DNA from: Leptodontidium sp. MPI-SDFR-AT-0119
Lineage: Eukaryota; Ascomycota; Leotiomycetes; Helotiales; Leptodontidiaceae
Direction of reading: 5' to 3'
Length of the DNA: 64,000 nt
Assembly (NCBI GenBank): GCA_020726505.1
Contig: JAHLEZ010000002.1
Location: forward strand, 2,852,001-2,916,000
Each line of letters begins with the position of its first letter. The first letter of the stretch is position 1. Under the pieces are notes generated by a model. That model was not told where the DNA came from. It saw only the letters and a list, made by a program, of their open reading frames with translations, and made no database searches. Shown here one piece after another: positions 57,912-64,000 of this stretch. The position numbers and the translations under genes are program-made.

Positions 57912-60431
57912 CTCAAAGGCCCACAGCTCTGCACAACTTACTTGCCAATACCCATTATTGTAGGACTTATCCTACCCTTCTGCTCAATGTTTTGAGATTG
58001 GAGAGTGGGGCTTGGATTGTGGATTGTGGATTGTGGAGTGGTGGGGATGGGGATGGGGAGTGAAGTGAGACTTGAGGATTGGAAACGGTTGAGTCGCGTC
58101 GAGTCGACGCGACTTTGTTTTGTTACTAGCTACATAGAGCCTAGCATCCCCAGGCACTCTGCGCGCTCTGCCCCGCCACAGAAACCTTCTCCATCCAAGC
58201 TTTGTGTTAGAAGGTTGAAATCTACCAAAGGTATTTGCGATGCAAACGAAAGTCAACAAACCTTGGTCTTACCGAGCATCTCGTGACACAACACCGCTCT
58301 ATCTTAGGGCCGGGGCGACCCGCTTAGGTTCGGCCGGGGGTGTCCACCTGCGGATCTCTGATGCTTCTCCGTTGAACATTAGATTCTAGATATCCACAGA
58401 TTTTTCAAAGAATCTGATACATCACGCCTAACTCTAGTCATCCAAGCCATGGCTGATGGGTCTTATTCTAGGCAAGTGGATTCGTGCTGGCACTTTGATG
58501 GCGATAAAGTGGGGGTGGCGAATAGATACTGCACTGATACATCCCACGGAACATACTTGATTGCAAATGTACTTTGAGCTTTTTTAAGAAAAAACTGAAA
58601 ATACTAGCGGATCTCAGGATACGCCAGTTATAATTTGATGGCCCTGGAATTCTCTAGTACACATCCGAAAACGAATTCCGAAGCATGAGGCTTGTGCATC
58701 CCGATCTGTGTGGAGCAACGGCAGCGCTTGCATAAAGTGGCCAGCCATCAGAGAGGAAGAAACCGACTCTTTATGAAATAACAATCAGAGTTAGTAAAAA
58801 CTCACATTCCTTGTTTAACCCCCCCCCTGGCCTTCTTCCATTTGGTGCTGGGCGACTTGCTTCAGATGCTGGCTGTATGACTTGGTGTCATGGCGTAGCT
58901 TCTTTTGTTGTTCAAGGGTTCGAGGGGAGGAGAGTGAATTATTGGAAGACATGGTTGAGACGTATATTCTGTGTTTGGGTCAGCGCATCGAAAGCTGGCA
59001 GAAACTTATTGGGTGGGCTTTTGGATTCCTACCTGGAATTCAAGGCCCCTCCTTTGAGTTGACGAGGCCAATTTCAATGTCGGGCTTATCAACTTTGACT
59101 TGAGCGTGATAGAATTTCGAGTGTCCATCAGTTTGATAACGATGTAGTTGTTTGGTGAGAATAAGAAAAATCACTCGAGAGTTGAAGTCTCGTTGTTTAT
59201 GTTCCATGCTCGCTAGGCTCATCGAGGGCAACCGCGACTGGATATCACCGACCAACTTCGGCCACTCTCCATTGCCCCTTCCATCAAAACAGTGATTCTC
59301 ATGTGCAACAGCTAACGTGAGTAACAACTAGAAATCCATGATCGTGCAAACTTCAACGGGACCCTAAGACATATCTCACCACAACTAGCAAAAGACGCCG
59401 AGAACATCCCGCATGCCTCTCCTAGTAACTGCCTGCAAGAACCGAGGACACTACTCACCATTTCTTTGATGAAAGGTAGTTGGTAGTGAATAGGGTTCAA
59501 AGAAGGAGTGGGAAACGGGGGGCTGTGAAGGAATGTACTAGGCTCTGGGGCGCTGGAAGAAGAAAGTACATATTGGAAGAGGACGATGTGGCATCCGCAA
59601 CCAAAATCATCATTTTTGATGTAGTGGGGTAGAACTCTGACTAGGAGTAGGGCCATGAAGAGCACGAATCTAATAATAAGCCGTATAAATTCAACACGAT
59701 TGCGACTTGAAACTAGACAAGAGGTAAACAAACCAGGGCAGCGGGGCTCTGAACAACTTTACCGTGGAAACCTGGCTACTCTGGTAAACTCTGGCAATTG
59801 GTAAAGGAAAAGAACACTAGCAATCATAAATCTATCTAGTGGTTTTCCCCAATGATGTAGATGTCGTGCCGTCGGTCGACGTACTTGTTTGAAGGTAAAA
59901 AAACAAGGAGGTTGGGGGCGGGGCGGCACTCGTCTTTCAACCCTCAGTCTCCGATCTTGGAAAGAAGCAAAATGATACAGGAGAATAACCATTCTATAAA
60001 TCAACATTAATTTGGCAAGGGAGTTAAAAATATACTGGTGTTTATTTATAATAGAAGCGAAGATCTATTGTTGTTCTGGTTGAAGTCTAAATAAAGTCGC
60101 GCTAGTGTAAGCAGCCGAGGCGAGGTCAAGCAAGGCCAGGGGATTCAAGTCACCCATCCACCTCTGAAGAAAGACAACACCATATCATACAACAGTCCAC
60201 TCCACTGCTCCCTTGGGAATACCCTCACTTTCTCCGTTCTTAGAATACGCCTCACGATCCTCAAGTCAACACAATACAGTCACTCCACCATTCTGACGCC
60301 GCCCAGGCCACATCGAAACTCGCAGGCATCTTCCTACTACCCCTCCATACAGCCCCAGGCGATCAAATTATGTGAAACCCCATATTTATGCATTTCACAA
60401 CGCTGCACACGCACGCCAGACATCAAGAACC
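57912..60431. other. Intergenic, no gene supported
   Basis: About 2.5 kb. Minus-strand frames at 59040-59327 and 59312-59731 are open but show no domain or reliable splice, so I do not call a gene. 60060-60431 should be the promoter and leader of the HbrB gene. Confidence 0.5.
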
Positions 60432-63073
60432 ATGTCACAGTCACAGCCTATTCGGACAGGGACTCCTCAACATCGAGCTCCAGGGAGTTTCTCACCGATG
60501 GTCCAACCTGCAAACTCACGGCCCGCCCTGCGACGCGTTGAATCGTCTGACGATGAGGACGAACCTCTCACTATCAACAAACCTCGAATAGCAGCAGCTC
60601 CGCAGAATGTACCTACGCCTACGCCTCTCCCCCCTCGACCTTTCTACTCCTCCTCTCCCGCGAACTCGAGCACCAGCAGTCTACAGAACTTCTCTCGCCC
60701 AACACTCAATACAGCCCTGGGCCCGCAACCTTCCAGGAATGCATCACCACTGAGTGTTGCGCCGAAGTCTGCGACGTCCGATTTCCACCGTGGGCACGGG
60801 AGGAAACACTCCCAAACGCAGGGATCTTTCGAACCATACCTCCCAACAGCGGCGAACTCGAATCTTGGAAGCATGGCAAACGTCAATAACGGGCTGAGTG
60901 CGTCTCAAATTGCTGCGCAAGCAGCAATGCAGCACCAGACACATAACAGGCAGAGGTCGCAGACGGTTCCTTCACCGATGAATGATGGATCCAATGGTTC
61001 GCAGAGCCGCAGACCATCGAGAGGAGGACCGATCAGCCCGCCTATGTTAAGCTTGACAGAAGCTTCAGGACCAAGGGAGCCCAGCTTCGGTGGACAGATA
61101 TATCAGAACGGATTGCTGGGAGGATCACACGGGAACGCTGCGCAAACTGCTGCCAATATAGTGTTTCCCAAGTCCCCCAATAGCTCTCCCGGACTGCCAG
61201 CTACAGACCACGAATCAGTACACCGTTTGCAACCGGACAAGCCACTGAAGACCGAGAAATCCAAGGTAAAGCTATTCTCCAGGCCTACGAAGATTGGCAT
61301 AAGCAAAGATAAAGACGCACGAGCCGGCGCACTCCCAAGTCCTAGTAAGATGGCCTCCTATACACTGGCGTCCCTCCAGAGAGGAAATTTCAGTACCAAC
61401 AGTTTGACAGATTCCATGTCGAGCGCTGCCAGTATGTACAGCATGGCCAATTCCTCCTCCGCGACCATTCGGGCAGTCGATTCTCAGCAGCCGGAAAAGG
61501 ACAAGGAGAAGCATAAACACCACTTTCTATCGAGGCAGAAGCATAAGTTGAGCAGTAAGGATGATCATCACTTGCCATTATCTTCGGCCGCCAGCAACTC
61601 GAGACCCGTCGATCCTAGTGCCCCAAGCAGCCTCTACAATTTCAACCTTCCACCGAGTCCAGGACCTACAAGTACAAGTTTTGCGAAGAGTATGAGTGGG
61701 TTAGATTTACGACACGGCGGAAGGGCTTTAAGGGAAAAGAAAAAAGAGGAGAAGTCCGATGCACTCAGGGAGAGTGAGTTGTCGTATCAAAACAGCAATG
61801 AGTGGCCGGGTCCTTCGAGTCTAGGATCTGCGGGTGGAGTATCATATCAGGGGTCTACCGCTGGGAGTTATGGATATACACCTAGTCTTTATGGCGGAGA
61901 CCCAGAACTGGGCAAGTACGGACTTACCAATTTAGGGCCTGACGATGCTTGGCCATATCTAAAAGCTAAGCTCTTGATCATATTCGAGGGAGAAGATTTA
62001 CGGTTACCGGTGGAGGATTTCAACCGCCTCGTAACGTACGTTCCCCTTGCCAATTCTTACGTATTCTTGCTCACGATGATAGTGTGAACATCCAACGATG
62101 TATTCAGAAGCGCACTCCCAACTTGATTGTTGAAGATCTTCGAGATCTATTGGCTACAGGATTCAGTTCCCTCGACCAAACACTGAGACGGACTCCCGAC
62201 GAACGACTCATTCCACATCTAGTCGAAATGTGGCTATTCACATTCACGTCTGTTTTGCCGTATATGCAAGCAGTCTTCCTCCCCCTAGATCTAGAATTTT
62301 CTGGCCATGGCCCTCTTATGACACCCGAACAAGCCCGTGATTTTTGGGGAGCGCTCCCCACTTCAACTAAGGACTCCAGCGGGAATATCCCCGCGTCGCA
62401 AGCCCTCGAAGTTCGTCGTATAGTTCTGACTGCATACCGCGACACCGTAATTCTCCCCAGATTCGACACACTAAAGACAATATTCTCTCGACTTTCGCTA
62501 GAGTCCATATCACTGTCGATACCCGCGACAGATATCCTTTCTACATCCCCAGACTCTTTTTCTGGTGGTAGACCATCAACGGCGATGTCTTTAGACCCAT
62601 CGCATGCCTCATACGGTTCTCAAACCACCACCTTACTAGGGGGCGGCAGTTCGGGAGATGGTAGTGGAAATCGCAGTAGAGCAATAAGCAATGTTTCGTA
62701 TGGCTCAGAGCCATCGGGTCTGGGAATAGCCAACCTTCCCCCACCTCCTGCGAGACCGTTCACCCCATCATCAACCCATCCTCTCCATCCCATGAACCGA
62801 GGGCAGAGAGATAAGACTGTGGAAGATAGCAGTAAGCAGCTCACCGAAATGGTGGGCAGGATGCTACAATGTATGAGCGTTTTGGCGTCCGTTGGAGTCG
62901 GCGGAGGTGGTGATGAAAACAGCCAGAAGAAAATGGAAGAACTGACCAGAGGCTTGAAGTTGAACTGGCTTGGAAGAGGCAGAATGGGGAGAGATAGGAG
63001 AGGATTGGTTGGAGCGAGAGTCCCAGGAGGGAATCCCATGGTTGGGAGAGGTGATGGCGTTAGTGTGATATGA
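60432..63073 (+). CDS. HbrB-like TORC2 component (Bit61/PRR5 family)
   Basis: Exons 60432-62035 and 62083-63073, 864 residues. The ATG at 60432 (MSQSQPIRTGTPQ) is used because the frame before it has no ATG. The first 500 residues are Ser/Pro-rich and disordered, with KSKVKLFSRPTKIGISKDK in the middle. The HbrB domain starts at about 515: DDAWPYLKAKLLIIFEGEDL, RLPVEDFNRLV, then across the intron IQRCIQKRTPNLIVEDLRDL, LDQTLRRTPDERLIPHLVEM, LPYMQAVFLPLDLEF, ARDFWGALP and RFDTLKTIFSRLSLES. Relatives are HbrB of Aspergillus (hyphal branching) and yeast Bit61, a TORC2 subunit acting in plasma-membrane and actin control. The C-terminus is Gly/Arg-rich. The gene is full-length and intact. Confidence 0.92.
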
Positions 63074-63643
63074 TCAGAGATTTGGTTATGTCCACTCAAG
63101 GACAAGGTATCGGAAGCATTGAGCTGCATATATTAGCGTGGTTGGGGGCTTTCACGACACAAACGGAGTTTGGATATGGATTTCCTCATAGGTAGAGGAT
63201 TGACAGATGAGACGATTCGAATTTCGGCGCAAAGAGGACCTGACATGAAGGATGATGATACGTGTGCTGTACGACTTTATCGATCGACTTGCAGATGTGT
63301 ATTTGTACGAATGTAGAATCAACCTTGGCTTCTTTTGCCACTCATTTATCCTCACTCGATCCGGGGTCATTGATTGGCCAATTTTGAGCCCCCTCGCCAC
63401 CCCATCTGCACGCGATTGCTGTGCACCTGGGCTATGCAGTCAGGCAGACACCCGATTTCAACGGCATGAACTCGATCATCAAAGTCTATATGTATTGGGG
63501 AAAACACCACTTCCACATTTTTAACACGAAATTTAGGGATTGCAAGTCTAGACAGTTTTGAAAATGCGGATCTTGAGTCTACTCATAAGCCTTTAGGCTA
63601 ACCTTTGTCTAATCATCAAGTTAGATACAGGTCTCAACTCAAC
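63074..63643. other. Intergenic, nothing recognised
   Basis: About 570 bases with short frames only; the promoter of the next gene lies at its right end. Confidence 0.5.
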
Positions 63644-64000
63644 ATGGATCCGCTCAGTATCAGTGCTTCGATAGCAGGGCTTCTCAGTCTTACTGGGGCC
63701 GTAACCAGTGGAGTGACATCGCTCATTACAACATACAAAGATGCGAACAAAGATCTCATCACTTTGTGCCTCGAGCTGGGTGGTCTTGGACAATCGATCG
63801 AACTTGTCAAATGCGCTCTAGGTGGCTTCAGTACTCGGGCCATTCCATCGACTCCTGAATTCGAGGCTCTGGTTCTCTGTCGTAAGACTCTCGAAGAACT
63901 CAGTCATATTCTGCCTAGGTTCGAGGAGCAGAAGAAACTGGTCTCTGGTCCGCCAGTCGAGGTCTCAGGGGCGCCTGGCAAATTGTCCATTCGGGAGAAA
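63644..64000 (+). CDS. N-terminus of a STAND/NLR-type protein, cut by window end
   Basis: From the ATG at 63644 the frame is open for 119 codons to the end of the window. MDPLSISASIAGLLSLTGAV followed by LITTYKDANKDLITLCLELG, LGQSIELVKCALGG and EFEALVLCRKTLEELSHILP is the fungal N-terminal domain commonly placed ahead of NACHT or ankyrin/TPR modules in NLR-like proteins. The downstream domains are outside the window, so class and function cannot be decided. The same MDPLSI opening starts the gene at 15.6 kb. Confidence 0.75.
   Translation, partial: MDPLSISASIAGLLSLTGAVTSGVTSLITTYKDANKDLITLCLELGGLGQSIELVKCALGGFSTRAIPSTPEFEALVLCRKTLEELSHILPRFEEQKKLVSGPPVEVSGAPGKLSIREK

Noticed and set aside
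59040..59731. Two adjacent open minus-strand frames as a gene
   Set aside because: No domain, no dependable splice between them, and composition unlike the recognised proteins nearby.
1..64000. CRISPR arrays, rRNA or tRNA genes
   Set aside because: No regular repeat-spacer pattern or rRNA sequence was seen, and no tRNA could be folded by eye; a tRNAscan run would be needed to exclude tRNAs.

Overview
The window is nuclear DNA of a filamentous ascomycete (Pezizomycotina). Genes carry short introns of about 45-100 nt with GT...AG borders. The proteins are typical of this group: a PTH11-type rhodopsin-like receptor, a CFEM membrane protein, HbrB, Gon7, Vps39, an Nma111-type HtrA protease, and N-terminal domains of the MDPLSI type found in fungal STAND proteins. 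A Leotiomycete is my guess, but the sequence alone does not prove it. Several lines below rest on joining exons by hand; joins that keep frame through the whole gene are stated as such.

Left part (1-17.9 kb): a broken hot-dog thioesterase, a receptor-like 7-TM protein, an MFS sugar transporter, a POT/PTR peptide transporter, two relics of an unnamed short-protein family, a PEP-mutase/isocitrate-lyase-type enzyme, and a frameshifted protein joining a STAND-type N-terminus to a lectin-like beta-propeller. This looks like an accessory, nutrient- and environment-facing region.

Middle (17.9-24 kb): a dead piggyBac-type transposase, about 3 kb of degraded repeat-like DNA, and a three-exon gene for a secreted 154-residue, eight-cysteine protein.

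Core of interest (24-41.6 kb): a lineage-specific-looking cluster. Five tandem plus-strand paralogues (26.3, 28.1, 36.0, 37.9 and 40.0 kb; the 36.0 kb copy is dead) encode an uncharacterised two-domain helical protein. All five have an intron of identical phase after domain 1. Two minus-strand JmjC-domain genes (24.1-26.0 and 30.2-31.5 kb) and an Nma111-like HtrA protease (32.2-35.2 kb) lie among them. Basic nuclear-localisation-like clusters occur in most members and a SUMO-interaction-like motif in one, so the products are probably nuclear. This is the best candidate for an undescribed system.

Right part (42-64 kb): mostly housekeeping genes, namely a Gag1-clamp (DUF4050) protein, a CFEM membrane protein, VPS39/Vam6 of HOPS, GON7 of KEOPS, and an HbrB TORC2 component. 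A multiply disrupted GEN1/Yen1-like XPG nuclease lies among them, and the start of another STAND-type gene runs off the right end.

Across the window at least seven disrupted genes or relics carry in-frame stops that a single C-to-T (or G-to-A) change would explain, which is compatible with RIP-like mutation.
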